From Shinella lacus (GTDB lineage: Bacteria > Pseudomonadota > Alphaproteobacteria > Rhizobiales > Rhizobiaceae), in NCBI RefSeq assembly GCF_010994755.1, contig NZ_WHSB02000011.1, forward strand, positions 62,001 to 126,000: a stretch of DNA of 64,000 nt, read 5' to 3'. Of the stretch, positions 1-7,953 are shown in pieces. Below the pieces are notes generated by a model. That model was given only the letters and a program-made list of their open reading frames with translations. It was not told where the DNA came from and did not search any database. Each line of letters starts with the position of its first letter. The first letter of the stretch is position 1. The translations under genes were made by a program, and so were the position numbers.

Positions 1-400
1 CGACGAGCAGCACCGCGCCATGGCCGCGGCCACGCGCCTCGGTGATGGCAGCCCGCATCAGCGCGCCGCCGATGCCCTTGCCCTCATGCTCGCAATCGAC
101 GGCGAGCGGGCCGAGCAGCAGCGCCGGCACGGCATTGCCGTCGGAATCGACGCCCGCCTCGACATTCCACAGGCGGACGGTGCCGATGACGTGGCCATCC
201 GGGTCGCGGGCAACGAGTGCCAAGCCTTCCGCAGCCACGCGGCCGCGGCGGATCTTTTCCGAGGATTTACGGAAACGCCCCTCGCCCATGACGCGGTCAA
301 GCAAACGCTCGCGCGCGACGACGTCGCCGGCATTTTCCCGGTCGATAGTGAAAGCGGCATGCGCGAAGAACGCGCGGACAGAATCAAGAACAGTGGCCAT
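1..400 (-). CDS. GNAT family N-acetyltransferase (partial, C-terminus outside window)
   Basis: The 133 visible codons read MATVLDSVRAFF from an ATG at 400 and run off the left edge. A Shine-Dalgarno GGGAGG lies 7 nt upstream of this start. The acetyl-CoA pyrophosphate loop is visible near the end (LAVDCEHEGKGIGGALM, the Q/R-x-x-G-x-G/A signature with His-Glu-Gly-Lys-Gly-Ile-Gly), preceded by the beta strands VIGTVRLWNVEAG and ALLLGPLAV. This is a YhbS-like GNAT domain of unknown substrate. It lies 93 bp downstream of the ornithine/lysine decarboxylase in the same direction, with a strong hairpin between them, so co-transcription is only partial at best. A link to acetylation of an amine made next door is possible but unproven. 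Confidence 0.85.
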   Translation of the reverse strand, partial: MATVLDSVRAFFAHAAFTIDRENAGDVVARERLLDRVMGEGRFRKSSEKIRRGRVAAEGLALVARDPDGHVIGTVRLWNVEAGVDSDGNAVPALLLGPLAVDCEHEGKGIGGALMRAAITEARGRGHGAVLLV

Positions 401-459
401 CGTTGGGCCTCCCGAACTCAAAACCGATTCAAACGGTATCTGGAAGGAATTGTGAATTT

Positions 460-486
460 GGCGCTCCCGCTCGAAACGGGAGCGCC
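460..486 (-). terminator. Hairpin terminator after the decarboxylase gene
   Basis: A perfect 10-bp stem (GGCGCTCCCG / CGGGAGCGCC) with a 7-nt loop starts 7 bp past the odc2 stop codon. On the minus strand it is followed by AAATTCACAATT, a poor U-tract. It probably acts as a partial terminator or 3' stabiliser between odc2 and the downstream acetyltransferase. Confidence 0.6.
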
Positions 487-493
487 GGTAGAT

Positions 494-1627
494 TTAGATG
501 ACGTAGGCCTTGAGCGGCTCGAAGCCGTTGAAGGCGACGGCCGAATAGGTCGTCGTATAGGCGCCGGTGCCCTCGATCAGAACCTCGTCGCCGATCGAAA
601 GGGTGATCGGCAGCGGATACATGTTCTTCTCGTACATCACGTCGGCCGAATCGCAGGTCGGGCCGGCGAGCACGCAGGGCTCCATCTCGTCCTGATCGCG
701 CGCGGTGCGGATCGGGTAGCGGATCGCCTCGTCCATGGTTTCGGCGAGGCCGCCGAACTTGCCGATGTCGAGGAAGACCCAGCGGTGGTTGTCGTTGTCC
801 GACTTCTTCGAGACGAGAACGACTTCCGCCTTGATCACACCCGCATTGCCGACCATGCCGCGGCCCGGCTCGATGATGGTTTCCGGGATCTGGTTGCCGA
901 AGTGCTTCTTCAGCGCACCGAAGATCGCCTTGCCATAGGCTTCGGCAGACGGAACGTCGCGCAGGTACTTCGTCGGGAAGCCGCCGCCCATGTTGACCAT
1001 CTTGAGTTCGATGCCCTGCTTGGCAAGCTGCACGAAGACGCGCTTGGCATCGGCAAGAGCCGAATCCCAGGCATCGACCTTGGTCATCTGTGAGCCGACA
1101 TGGAACGACACGCCATAGGAGACGAGACCGTTCTGGTGGGCGTAGACGAGCACGTCGACGGCCATCTGCGGCACGCAGCCGAACTTGCGCGACAGCGGCC
1201 ATTCGGCACCTTCACCATCCGTGAGCACGCGGCAGAACACGCGCGCACCGGGAGCGGCACGGCCGATCTTCTCGACTTCCTCATGGCTGTCGACGGCGAA
1301 GAGCGAAACGCCGAGCGCATGCGCCTTGGCGACGTCGCGTTCCTTCTTGATCGTGTTGCCGAAGGAGATGCGGCTCGGGGTGGCACCGGCATCGAGCGCC
1401 ATTTCGATTTCGGCGACGGACGCGCAATCGAAGTTGGAGCCCATGGAGGCGAGCAGGCGCAGGACTTCCGGCGCCGGGTTTGCCTTGACGGCATAATAGA
1501 TCGAGCTGTCGGGCAGCGCGTGGCGGAAAGCCTTGAAATTGTCACGCACGACATCGAGGTCGACCACGAGGCACGGGCCGTCGGGACGTCGGGTGTTCAG
1601 GAAGTCGATAATACGTGCAGTTGCCAT
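494..1627 (-). CDS. odc2: Ornithine/lysine decarboxylase, PLP fold type III (ODC2-like)
   Basis: The 377-residue protein is an alanine-racemase-fold decarboxylase that makes putrescine or cadaverine from ornithine or lysine in the cytoplasm. The PLP lysine is K48 in YYAVKANP. The phosphate-binding glycine loop is NMGGGFPTKY and later EPGRGMVGNAG. The catalytic cysteine is C325 in the CDSADV segment near the C-terminus. Length matches rhizobial ODC2, which is described as a bifunctional lysine/ornithine enzyme, so the exact substrate is not settled here. I chose the ATG at 1627 because GGGGAA lies 7 nt upstream; an in-frame ATG at 1642 has no good ribosome site. The gene has its own promoter and a roughly 400-nt structured leader, and stands alone upstream of a GNAT gene. 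Confidence 0.93.
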   Translation of the reverse strand: MATARIIDFLNTRRPDGPCLVVDLDVVRDNFKAFRHALPDSSIYYAVKANPAPEVLRLLASMGSNFDCASVAEIEMALDAGATPSRISFGNTIKKERDVAKAHALGVSLFAVDSHEEVEKIGRAAPGARVFCRVLTDGEGAEWPLSRKFGCVPQMAVDVLVYAHQNGLVSYGVSFHVGSQMTKVDAWDSALADAKRVFVQLAKQGIELKMVNMGGGFPTKYLRDVPSAEAYGKAIFGALKKHFGNQIPETIIEPGRGMVGNAGVIKAEVVLVSKKSDNDNHRWVFLDIGKFGGLAETMDEAIRYPIRTARDQDEMEPCVLAGPTCDSADVMYEKNMYPLPITLSIGDEVLIEGTGAYTTTYSAVAFNGFEPLKAYVI

Positions 1628-2029
1628 TTCGGTATTCCCCATATCCAGGTTGCTCCGGGAAGCCCGGAGGACAAAGGGCAGAATGCAAGCACGCTTTGGA
1701 ACCAGCCGGTGGAGACCCCGGAACCAAACGTGCGCATCATGCGCGATCGGTGAACCGAAGCCCGCCTAGGCTTCAATTCGGCTTTGTCTGCCTTGGATTG
1801 GCGGGAAAACCCGACCGCACGTCCGGCAATGAAGGTGTGCCTCTTCAGTAACCCCGGCTGTTGGAAAGCCGGCAGACACCAGAAAGGCCCGCACCGTCGT
1901 TGCTTCAAGATGTCCTCGCTCTTCCGGTTGGCCGGAGAAACGACTGGAGGGGTTAATTCCAGGTACCTTACCGAGTTCCTCACCAAATCGAGGGTCGGCG
2001 GACACCCACAGGCACGTGCGACTTTGGGC
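1628..2029 (-). promoter_or_regulatory. speF-type structured leader RNA of the decarboxylase gene
   Basis: About 400 nt separate the predicted transcription start (near 2029) from the odc2 ATG, and no convincing gene lies there. The transcript can form several hairpins: CCGGCT/AGCCGG at 1854-1872, GAAGCC/GGCTTC at 1757-1774, and a tight 7-bp CTCCGGG/CCCGGAG stem with a 3-nt loop at 1653-1669, just 25 nt before the start codon. Position, size and gene context match the speF leader motif described upstream of ornithine decarboxylase genes in alphaproteobacteria. The family assignment rests on context and hairpins, not on a covariance-model match. Its ligand and mechanism are not established for this class as far as I know. 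Confidence 0.7.
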
Positions 2030-2035
2030 AAAGGG

Positions 2036-2064
2036 GAGATAAGAAGAATCGCTGTCGTAATCAA
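2036..2064 (-). promoter_or_regulatory. Predicted sigma-70 promoter of odc2
   Basis: On the minus strand TTGATT (2059-2064) is followed by a 17-bp spacer and TATCTC (2036-2041). This places the transcript start near 2029 and fixes the length of the leader. Confidence 0.6.
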
Positions 2065-2184
2065 GAGGTTTTTTGAAAGTCGCTATTGAAAATATTTTGA
2101 CAGCCACGACATTCGCCGGACTGGTTTTCACAGAATGGTGATTACGCACCGGCCACCGTTTCGGCCGCAGCCGCGTGGGGACAC

Positions 2185-3090
2185 ATGGACACTCTGACCC
2201 GAATCCGGGCCTTCATCGACGTCGTCGACGCCGAAGGCTTTTCCGCAGCCTCGCGCAAGACCGGCCGGTCCAAGGCGCTGCTCTCGAAATATGTGCGCGA
2301 ACTGGAGGACGAATTGGGCACGCTCTTGCTCAACCGCACCACCCGCCAGTTCTCCATGACCGAGGCCGGCCACACCTATTACCGCACCGCTTCCGATATC
2401 CTGAAGGAGATCGACAACCTCGCCGATCTCGTGCGCGAGAAGAACACGGATCTGCGCGGCAAGCTGAAGGTTTCCGCGCCCCGCACCTTCGTCGATGCCG
2501 ATATCGGCCAGTCGATCATCGATTTCGGCAAGGAGCATCCGGAACTGTCGCTCGAAATCGTCTCCGACGATCGCTTCGTCGATCTCGTGGAGGAAGGTTT
2601 CGACGTGGCCATCCGCATCACGCGGCTGGAGGATTCCGCCCTCATCGCGCGAAAACTCGGCGATTTCTTCCTGAAGATCTGCGTGAGCGAAGAATTCCTC
2701 GCCCAGGCCGGCCCGATCAACCATCCAAGCGACCTCGCGCGCCTGCCCTGCATCATCGACACCAACGGCAAGTCGCACAGCAACTGGCGCTTCATCGACG
2801 AAAAGGGGGCCGGCTTTTCCGTGCCGGTCGGCGGGAATATCGAGGTGAACAGCCCGACGGCGGCGGTGCGTGCGGCGGCAAGCGGGCTCGGCGTCGCGCA
2901 GGTGCCGGCGTTCATCGCCCGCCATTGCCTGGAAACCGGCAAGATCGTCTCGATCCTCGAAGATTACCTACCCACCGACCGCGGCATCTACGCGATCTAT
3001 CCGCATCGCCGCTACCTGCCGGCGAAGGTGCGCACCTTCGTGGATTTCCTGCACGCCTGGTTCCGTCGCAATCCCGGCATCGAGGCCTGA
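2185..3090 (+). CDS. LysR-family transcriptional regulator
   Basis: This 301-residue protein has the standard LysR layout. An N-terminal winged helix-turn-helix covers about residues 1-60 (FIDVVDAEGFSAASRKTGRSK, then LLNRTTRQFSMTEAG), and a type-2 periplasmic-binding-fold effector domain follows from about residue 90 (GKLKVSAPRTFVDADIG onwards). It belongs to the subgroup resembling regulators of quinone or dehydrogenase genes, whose ligands are mostly unknown. It is divergent from odc2 across a 557-bp gap that is mostly the odc2 leader. It could regulate the adjacent DUF1007-RcnA pair 75 bp downstream, but nothing in the sequence proves a target. GGGGA upstream supports the ATG at 2185. Confidence 0.9.
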   Translation: MDTLTRIRAFIDVVDAEGFSAASRKTGRSKALLSKYVRELEDELGTLLLNRTTRQFSMTEAGHTYYRTASDILKEIDNLADLVREKNTDLRGKLKVSAPRTFVDADIGQSIIDFGKEHPELSLEIVSDDRFVDLVEEGFDVAIRITRLEDSALIARKLGDFFLKICVSEEFLAQAGPINHPSDLARLPCIIDTNGKSHSNWRFIDEKGAGFSVPVGGNIEVNSPTAAVRAAASGLGVAQVPAFIARHCLETGKIVSILEDYLPTDRGIYAIYPHRRYLPAKVRTFVDFLHAWFRRNPGIEA

Positions 3091-3165
3091 TAAAGTCCCA
3101 ATTCCGACCCATTTGCGTTACATTCAACCGGACGATTCTGAACGCCCGCGAGAGGACTGACACCC

Positions 3166-3807
3166 ATGCGATTCCTCCCCCTCCTCCTTGCCGGCGCAGC
3201 GCTTGCCGCCCCGGCGGCGGCGCTCGCCCATCCGCACATTTTCGCGGAAGCCCGGCTGGAAGTGGTGGCGGGCGAGGACGGCACGGTCAGCGAGCTGCGC
3301 AATGTCTGGCGCTTCGACGAGATGTTTTCGGCGAGCGTCGTGATGGACTTCGACAAGAACAGCAATGCGGCGCTCGACCCGGACGAACTGGCGGACGTCG
3401 GTAAGACCGTCCTCGAATCGCTGGAAGAGTTCAGCTACTACACGACGATCACCGAGGACGGGAAAACCATCAAGGTCGGCAAGCCGGACGCGATCAATGT
3501 CGACTACAAGGACGGCCAGCTGCTGATGTTCTTCACGGTCAAGCCGGGCGAGACGATGCCGCTCAAGGGCAAGCTCACCTTCGGCGTCTACGACCCCACC
3601 ATGTATGCCGCGATGGATTTTGCCTCGGATGACGATCTCGTGGCCGTCGGCGACAAGTTTTCCGCCTGCAAGCGCGCCGTCGTGCGGCCGGATGCGGATG
3701 AAGTGCTCGCCCAGAACCAGGACAGCCTGACGGAAGCCTTCTTCAACGACCCCGCCGGCACCGACATGTCGAAACTCTTCGCCACCCGTCTGGAGATGAC
3801 ATGCTGA
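3166..3807 (+). CDS. DUF1007 family secreted protein, partner of RcnA-type exporter
   Basis: The 213-residue product begins with a signal peptide (MRFLPLLLAGAALAAPAAALA, cleaved before HPHIFAEARLEV). The mature part has the DUF1007 pattern, including the N-terminal HPHIF and the WRFDEMFSASVV segment with acidic residues (DFDKNSNAALDPDELADVG) that resemble an EF-hand-like metal site. It has a C-terminal cysteine pair (C168 region and the terminal TC). DUF1007 genes are regularly found beside nickel/cobalt exporters of the NicO family, and here the stop overlaps the start of such a gene by 7 nt. A periplasmic metal-binding or adaptor role for the exporter is inferred. The function of the family is not established. 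Confidence 0.85.
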   Translation: MRFLPLLLAGAALAAPAAALAHPHIFAEARLEVVAGEDGTVSELRNVWRFDEMFSASVVMDFDKNSNAALDPDELADVGKTVLESLEEFSYYTTITEDGKTIKVGKPDAINVDYKDGQLLMFFTVKPGETMPLKGKLTFGVYDPTMYAAMDFASDDDLVAVGDKFSACKRAVVRPDADEVLAQNQDSLTEAFFNDPAGTDMSKLFATRLEMTC

Positions 3808-4808
3808 CCCGCGGACGCGCCCTCACGCTTCTTACCCTGACGCTCGCCATCGCCGCGACCGCGAGCCTCGCGCACGCCGCATCCCCGCTCGGCATCGGCT
3901 CCGCGGAGCCGGGCTTCAACACGACCGGCACCTTCGGCAGCCTGTTTGGCTGGATCAACGCGCAGCAGCAGGGTTTCTACCGGCTGATGACCGGCGCGCT
4001 GAAGGACATGCGCGAAACCCCCTGGGCAGCCTCGACGCTCGTCGGGCTCTCCTTCGCTTATGGCGTCTTCCATGCCGCCGGCCCCGGCCATGGCAAGGCG
4101 GTCATCTCCTCCTACATGCTGGCAAACGAGGTGGAGCTAAAGCGCGGCGTGCTGCTCTCCTTTCTCTCCTCGATCCTGCAGGGCGTGGTCGCCATCCTGC
4201 TCGTCGGTGCGGCCTTCCTGTTCCTGCGCGGCACGACCGTTTCGATGACCGACGCCACCCGCGCGCTCGAAACCGGCAGCTACGCGCTGATCGCCCTCTT
4301 CGGCGCCTGGCTGCTGTTCCGCAAGCTGCGCCCGGCCCAGCGCCGCGCCTCCGCGCTCGGCGCACAGGCCGTCGAGGTGCATGACCATCATCATCACGGC
4401 CATGATCACCATCACCATCATGCCGGCGAGATCTGCTCGACCTGCGGCCATGCCCATGCGCCGGACCCGTCGCTGTTGAAGGGTGAGCGCTTTGCGCTCA
4501 GGGAAGCCTGGTCGGCCATCGTCGCCGTGGGGCTGCGCCCCTGCTCCGGCGCGCTCATCGTGCTGAGCTTTGCTCTGTTGAACGGCCTCTATCTCGGCGG
4601 CCTGCTCGCGGTCTTCGCCATGTCGATCGGCACGGCCATCACCGTCTCGACGCTCGCCACGCTCGCGGTCACCGCCAAGGGTGCGGCCGTGCGGTTCGCC
4701 GGCAACGGTTCCGCCGCCGTGCGCGTCGGCAACGCCATTGAGATCGGCGGCGCGGCTCTGGTCATGGTTCTGGGACTGCTGCTGCTCGGAGCCTCGCTCC
4801 AAGCCTAG
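3801..4808 (+). CDS. NicO/RcnA-family nickel-cobalt efflux membrane protein
   Basis: The 335-residue inner-membrane protein has a hydrophobic leader (about residues 7-27), then six further membrane segments. The family motifs HAAGPGHGKAVISSYML (around residues 93-109) and VGLRPCSGALIVL (around 245-257) are intact. Between the two membrane blocks lies a cytoplasmic or periplasmic metal-rich loop with HDHHHHGHDHHHHHAG followed by CSTCGHAHA, a likely Ni/Co-binding region. It probably exports Ni(II) or Co(II). It is translationally coupled to the DUF1007 gene. No RcnR-type repressor is adjacent. Its TAG stop sits inside a CTAG that also carries the stop of the convergent small gene. Confidence 0.88.
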   Translation: MLTRGRALTLLTLTLAIAATASLAHAASPLGIGSAEPGFNTTGTFGSLFGWINAQQQGFYRLMTGALKDMRETPWAASTLVGLSFAYGVFHAAGPGHGKAVISSYMLANEVELKRGVLLSFLSSILQGVVAILLVGAAFLFLRGTTVSMTDATRALETGSYALIALFGAWLLFRKLRPAQRRASALGAQAVEVHDHHHHGHDHHHHHAGEICSTCGHAHAPDPSLLKGERFALREAWSAIVAVGLRPCSGALIVLSFALLNGLYLGGLLAVFAMSIGTAITVSTLATLAVTAKGAAVRFAGNGSAAVRVGNAIEIGGAALVMVLGLLLLGASLQA

Positions 4809-5017
4809 TTTTCGTGGTTGCGCTGGTAGCGCGCACGCAGCCAGAACAGCAGGAAGAAGCCGAGCACGAGCAGCGTGCCGAAGATGCCCGCGAGCCAGGG
4901 CGAGACGCCGCCGAGTGCGATCATGATGCGCGGCAGGAAATAGAAGGCCACGCCCGTTCCCAGCAGGATGGCGAGCGCCGCCAACACCGGCGATTTTGCC
5001 TTGCGCTCCCCGCTCAT
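4805..5017 (-). CDS. Small two-helix membrane protein, unknown function
   Basis: The 70-residue protein has a short basic start (MSGERKAKSPVL), two predicted membrane helices (about 11-33 and 40-60: ALAILLGTGVAFYFLP and LAGIFGTLLVLGFFLLFWL) and a basic tail RARYQRNHEN. I do not recognise the family. Its start overlaps the stop of the upstream acetyltransferase as ATGA, so translation is coupled. Its stop shares a CTAG tetranucleotide with the stop of the convergent RcnA-type gene. The codon use and the ATGA coupling argue that it is real. Confidence 0.7.
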   Translation of the reverse strand: MSGERKAKSPVLAALAILLGTGVAFYFLPRIMIALGGVSPWLAGIFGTLLVLGFFLLFWLRARYQRNHEN

Positions 5018-5694
5018 GCCGACAACCCGGCGCGGATGTCTTCCAGCTTGCGCTTCTGCTGGCCGTCCGCATCGAAATTATCCGGCGACAGCCAGGCATC
5101 GAAGGCCTTGGCGACGACGGGCCATTCGCCGTCGATGATCGAGAACCAGGCGGTATCGCGGTTCTCGCGCTTGGACAGCATGTGCTGGCGGAACACGCCT
5201 TCGAAGGTGAAGCCGAGGCGGGCGGCGGTGCGCTTGCTCGGCTCGTTGCGGTTGTCACACTTCCATTCGTAGCGGCGGTAGCCGAGATCCTCGAAGACGT
5301 GCTTGGCGAGCAGGTACTGCGCCTCGGTGGACAGCGGCGAGCGGGACATGGCGCCGCCATGCGCGATGCCGCCGATCTCGACGACGCCGTTTGCCGGATC
5401 GGGCCGCATGTAATGCGCCATGCCGACGACCGTGTCACTCGCCTTGTCGATGATGACCTCACGCACCCAGCCGGACTTGAGCACGGCCTCGGACCAGGCG
5501 TCGAAACCCTCGATGCCGGTGAAATCGTCCTGTGCGAAATATTTCAGCAACGGATTGATCGCCATGCCGCCGAAGGCATCCCACAGCGCCTGGAGGTGTT
5601 TTGCGCGATCATAGGGCTCGAGGCGCACGGTGCGGCCCTCGAGGGCCACGGGGGCCGGCGGCGGGCAGCCTTTCCAATCCTTGAGGTCGCGCAT
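5014..5694 (-). CDS. GNAT family N-acetyltransferase (RimJ/RimL type)
   Basis: The 226-residue protein starts at ATG 5694 with GGAGGA 6 nt upstream; the open frame continues further upstream but that part lacks a ribosome site and overlaps the neighbour. It shows the RimJ/RimL-like pattern: VALEGRTVRLEPYDR near the N-terminus, a central VVGMAHYMRPDPANGVVEIG strand block, and RRYEWKCDNRNEPSKRTAAR near residues 160-180 followed by LGFTFEGVFRQHMLSKREN. It resembles acetyltransferases of amino acids, ribosomal proteins or small amines; the substrate is unknown. It forms a coupled pair with the small membrane protein (ATGA overlap). Confidence 0.88.
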   Translation of the reverse strand: MRDLKDWKGCPPPAPVALEGRTVRLEPYDRAKHLQALWDAFGGMAINPLLKYFAQDDFTGIEGFDAWSEAVLKSGWVREVIIDKASDTVVGMAHYMRPDPANGVVEIGGIAHGGAMSRSPLSTEAQYLLAKHVFEDLGYRRYEWKCDNRNEPSKRTAARLGFTFEGVFRQHMLSKRENRDTAWFSIIDGEWPVVAKAFDAWLSPDNFDADGQQKRKLEDIRAGLSA

Positions 5695-5794
5695 GAGAAA
5701 TCCTCCTTCGGTCTTTGCCGAAGGGATAGAGCAGCGCGCGGGCGCACGCAATGTCGAAAGCAGGGAGCGGCGTTCGGCCGCTCCCCTCACAAAC

Positions 5795-6487
5795 TTAGAC
5801 GGTGGCGGCGGAAACCGTCGCCTCGATATGATCGACCAGCGCATCCGGCAGGTTGAGGCGGCCGGCCAGCAGGTCGAGATAGCCGCGCTCGGCGCGCGAC
5901 TTCGGCTCGATGGCGAGGCGCGAGGCGGTGTAGAGTTCGACGCGCTGCTCTTCGGTCGTGGCGGCGGAGATGATCGCGTCGAGATCGACCGGGTTGGCAA
6001 GCTCCTCTTCCAGGAACTGCGCGGCATCGGCACCGAGGCCGGAAACCTTCAGCTTGTCCATGATGCGGGCGCGCTCGGCCTCGTCGATATGGCCGTCGGC
6101 ACGCGAGGCGGCGATCATGGCGCGAACGAGGATGAGGGCGAAATCGGTGCTGACGGCCTCGGGGTGGAAGCCGGAATCGCTCGGCGGGGGCAGCAGTTCA
6201 GGCGTCGTGCCCTGCGTCGTCTCGACCGGGTTCTGGCCGGCCTTGTAGTTCTTGTACGCCTGGTAGCCGAGGCCGGCGATGGCGGCGAGGCTGCCGAGCT
6301 TCAGCGCGGAGCCCGCCACCTGGCGGCCGGTGCCCGTACCGAGAAGAACGCCGGCAATGGCGATCGAGGCGAGCGGATTGTCCTTGGCGAGCTGGGTGAC
6401 CTGGCCGGCGCGATCGCGCACGGATCCGCCGGCGCCGGGCACCTGGGAACCGAGGAACTGGTCAAGCAACTTCTTGGCGTCAAACAT
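5795..6487 (-). CDS. TerB-like / DUF533 family protein
   Basis: The 230-residue protein begins MFDAKKLLDQFLGSQVPG with GGAGA upstream of ATG 6487. Residues 1-85 contain a glycine- and alanine-rich hydrophobic stretch (IAIAGVLLGTGTGRQVAGSA then LGSLAAIAGLGYQAYKNYK) typical of DUF533. The C-terminal half (about 110-225) is an all-helical TerB-like domain with the acidic motif AASRADGHIDEAERARIM. Members are often annotated as tellurite-resistance TerB-like, but a tellurite role has not been shown for this group. It is monocistronic by spacing. Confidence 0.82.
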   Translation of the reverse strand: MFDAKKLLDQFLGSQVPGAGGSVRDRAGQVTQLAKDNPLASIAIAGVLLGTGTGRQVAGSALKLGSLAAIAGLGYQAYKNYKAGQNPVETTQGTTPELLPPPSDSGFHPEAVSTDFALILVRAMIAASRADGHIDEAERARIMDKLKVSGLGADAAQFLEEELANPVDLDAIISAATTEEQRVELYTASRLAIEPKSRAERGYLDLLAGRLNLPDALVDHIEATVSAATV

Positions 6488-6573
6488 AGGGCGTCTCCGT
6501 TTCGCTTGTTCTCTTGTCAGGGCCGACTGCAAGGCAAGATAGGAATGCGCGCGGAGGATTACAAACGCATAAC

Positions 6574-6592
6574 GGGCGACCAAAGGCCGCCC
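6574..6592 (-). terminator. Possible terminator after eda
   Basis: An 8-bp stem (one G-T wobble) with a 3-nt loop lies 27 bp past the eda stop on the minus strand. The trailing sequence GTTATGCGTTT is only weakly U-rich. Confidence 0.4.
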
Positions 6593-6618
6593 GCTTGCAA
6601 ATCCGTTGAACTTGGGCC

Positions 6619-7257
6619 TCAGCCCTTGAGCGCTGCGGCTTCCGCGGCAAGCTTGGTGATGCCGGCCCAGTCGCCCTTGGCGACGAGGTCCTTCGGCGCG
6701 ACCCAGGAGCCGCCCACGCAGATGACGTTCGGCAGCGAGAGGTAGTCGCGGGCGTTCGACAGCGAGATGCCGCCCGTCGGGCAGAACAGCGTGCCGGCCA
6801 GCGGCGAGGCGAGCGACTTGAGATAGGCGGCACCCCCCGCCTGTTCGGCCGGGAAGAACTTCAGCACCTGGTAGCCCTCTTCGCGAAGGCCCATGACTTC
6901 GCTGGCGGTCGCCGCACCCGGCAGCAGCGGGATGTCGGAATCGTGAGCCGCGTCGATCAGCTCCTGCGTCGTGCCGGGGCTGACGACGAACTGCGAGCCG
7001 GCTTCCACGGCCGCCTCGAACTGCGCGGCGTTGAGGATGGTTCCGGCACCGGCGACGGCACCCTCGACCTCGTTGGCAACGGCGCGGATCGCCTCCAGGG
7101 CGGCCGGTGTGCGCAGCGTGATCTCGATGGCCTTCAGCCCGCCCGCGACCAGCGCCCGCGCCAGCGGAACGGCCGTCTTGACGTCGTCGATGACCAGCAC
7201 CGGCACCACCGGCTGTAGCTTCAGGACGGAAAGGAGCTTGGCGTTTTTCTCGCTCAT
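6619..7257 (-). CDS. eda: KDPG / KHG aldolase (2-dehydro-3-deoxy-phosphogluconate aldolase)
   Basis: The 212-residue class I aldolase splits 2-keto-3-deoxy-6-phosphogluconate into pyruvate and glyceraldehyde 3-phosphate in the Entner-Doudoroff pathway. The Schiff-base lysine is K133 in [15 protein letters not shown], and the catalytic glutamate is E45 in [13 protein letters not shown]. The phosphate site CPTGGIS and the ENxxxY-type C-terminal strand VICVGGSW are present. The length is exactly that of Eda. The gene stands alone here rather than beside edd or zwf. I take ATG 7257; the frame stays open further upstream without a better ribosome site. Confidence 0.95.
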   Translation of the reverse strand: MSEKNAKLLSVLKLQPVVPVLVIDDVKTAVPLARALVAGGLKAIEITLRTPAALEAIRAVANEVEGAVAGAGTILNAAQFEAAVEAGSQFVVSPGTTQELIDAAHDSDIPLLPGAATASEVMGLREEGYQVLKFFPAEQAGGAAYLKSLASPLAGTLFCPTGGISLSNARDYLSLPNVICVGGSWVAPKDLVAKGDWAGITKLAAEAAALKG

Positions 7258-7341
7258 GGCATGACCTTTTAAAACGATTGAATTGGGACCCGAATAGCGC
7301 GTCTGCGACGTCATGTCGAGCTTAAAGCAAGATTCATGGAC

Positions 7342-7369
7342 TTGTCATGACACACTTATCGTGTAGTCT
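7342..7369 (+). promoter_or_regulatory. Predicted promoter of the CYTH gene
   Basis: TTGTCA (7342-7347), a 16-bp spacer and TAGTCT (7364-7369) lie 43 bp before the CYTH start codon. Confidence 0.4.
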
Positions 7370-7411
7370 GCCCGTCGCCTTAAGCCTGTCTCAAACAGCG
7401 AAAGCGTGCCT

Positions 7412-7897
7412 ATGGCAAAAGAGATCGAGCGGAAGTTCCTGGTGTCCGGTCAGCGTTGGCGCACCTTTGCAGATGAAGGCATCGCCATACGGCAGGCCTA
7501 TATCGTTGCCCAGGAGGACCGGTCGCTCCGCGTCCGCATCTTCGGCGACGGCAAAGCCCGCATGACCCTCAAGATCGGCCACGCCGTGCTCGTCCGTGAC
7601 GAGTACGAATATGACATCGACCGCGACGAGGCAGAGGACATGCTGCGCCATGCGATCGGCAACGTTATCGAGAAGGTGCGCTACAAGGTGCCGCACGCCG
7701 GTTATGTCTGGGAAGTCGACGTCTATGGCGGCGCCCATCATGGCCTGGTGATCGCCGAGGTCGAGCTCGCCTCGATCCACGACGACCCGGACCTGCCGAA
7801 CTGGGTGGGCCGCGAGGTCACCGGTGAAAGCCAGTATTCCAACCAGTCCATGGCGCTCGGCGCCAGCAACGGTGCGAGCCTGCGCCAGCTCGCCTGA
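7412..7897 (+). CDS. CYTH-domain triphosphatase (class IV adenylate cyclase/ThTPase-like)
   Basis: The 161-residue protein is a single CYTH domain. The diagnostic ExExK motif is at the very N-terminus (E4, E6, K8 in MAKEIERKF). Further charged strands that line the triphosphate tunnel follow: [49 protein letters not shown] and the terminal acidic VIAEVELAS. Short single-domain bacterial CYTH proteins mostly hydrolyse inorganic triphosphate; adenylate cyclase activity cannot be excluded. ATG 7412 places the motif at residues 4-8; a GTG 6 nt upstream is an alternative start. Confidence 0.9.
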   Translation: MAKEIERKFLVSGQRWRTFADEGIAIRQAYIVAQEDRSLRVRIFGDGKARMTLKIGHAVLVRDEYEYDIDRDEAEDMLRHAIGNVIEKVRYKVPHAGYVWEVDVYGGAHHGLVIAEVELASIHDDPDLPNWVGREVTGESQYSNQSMALGASNGASLRQLA

Positions 7898-7953
7898 GAG
7901 CTGCAACAGAGCGCCGCATTGCCTGGAATGCGCCGAAGCTGTATGTGGCGGCG

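Noticed and set aside
1766-2149. 127-codon open frame inside the odc2 leader
   Set aside because: It would start upstream of the predicted promoter and run through the structured leader; it has no ribosome site and no family resemblance. A short leader peptide remains possible but I could not single one out.
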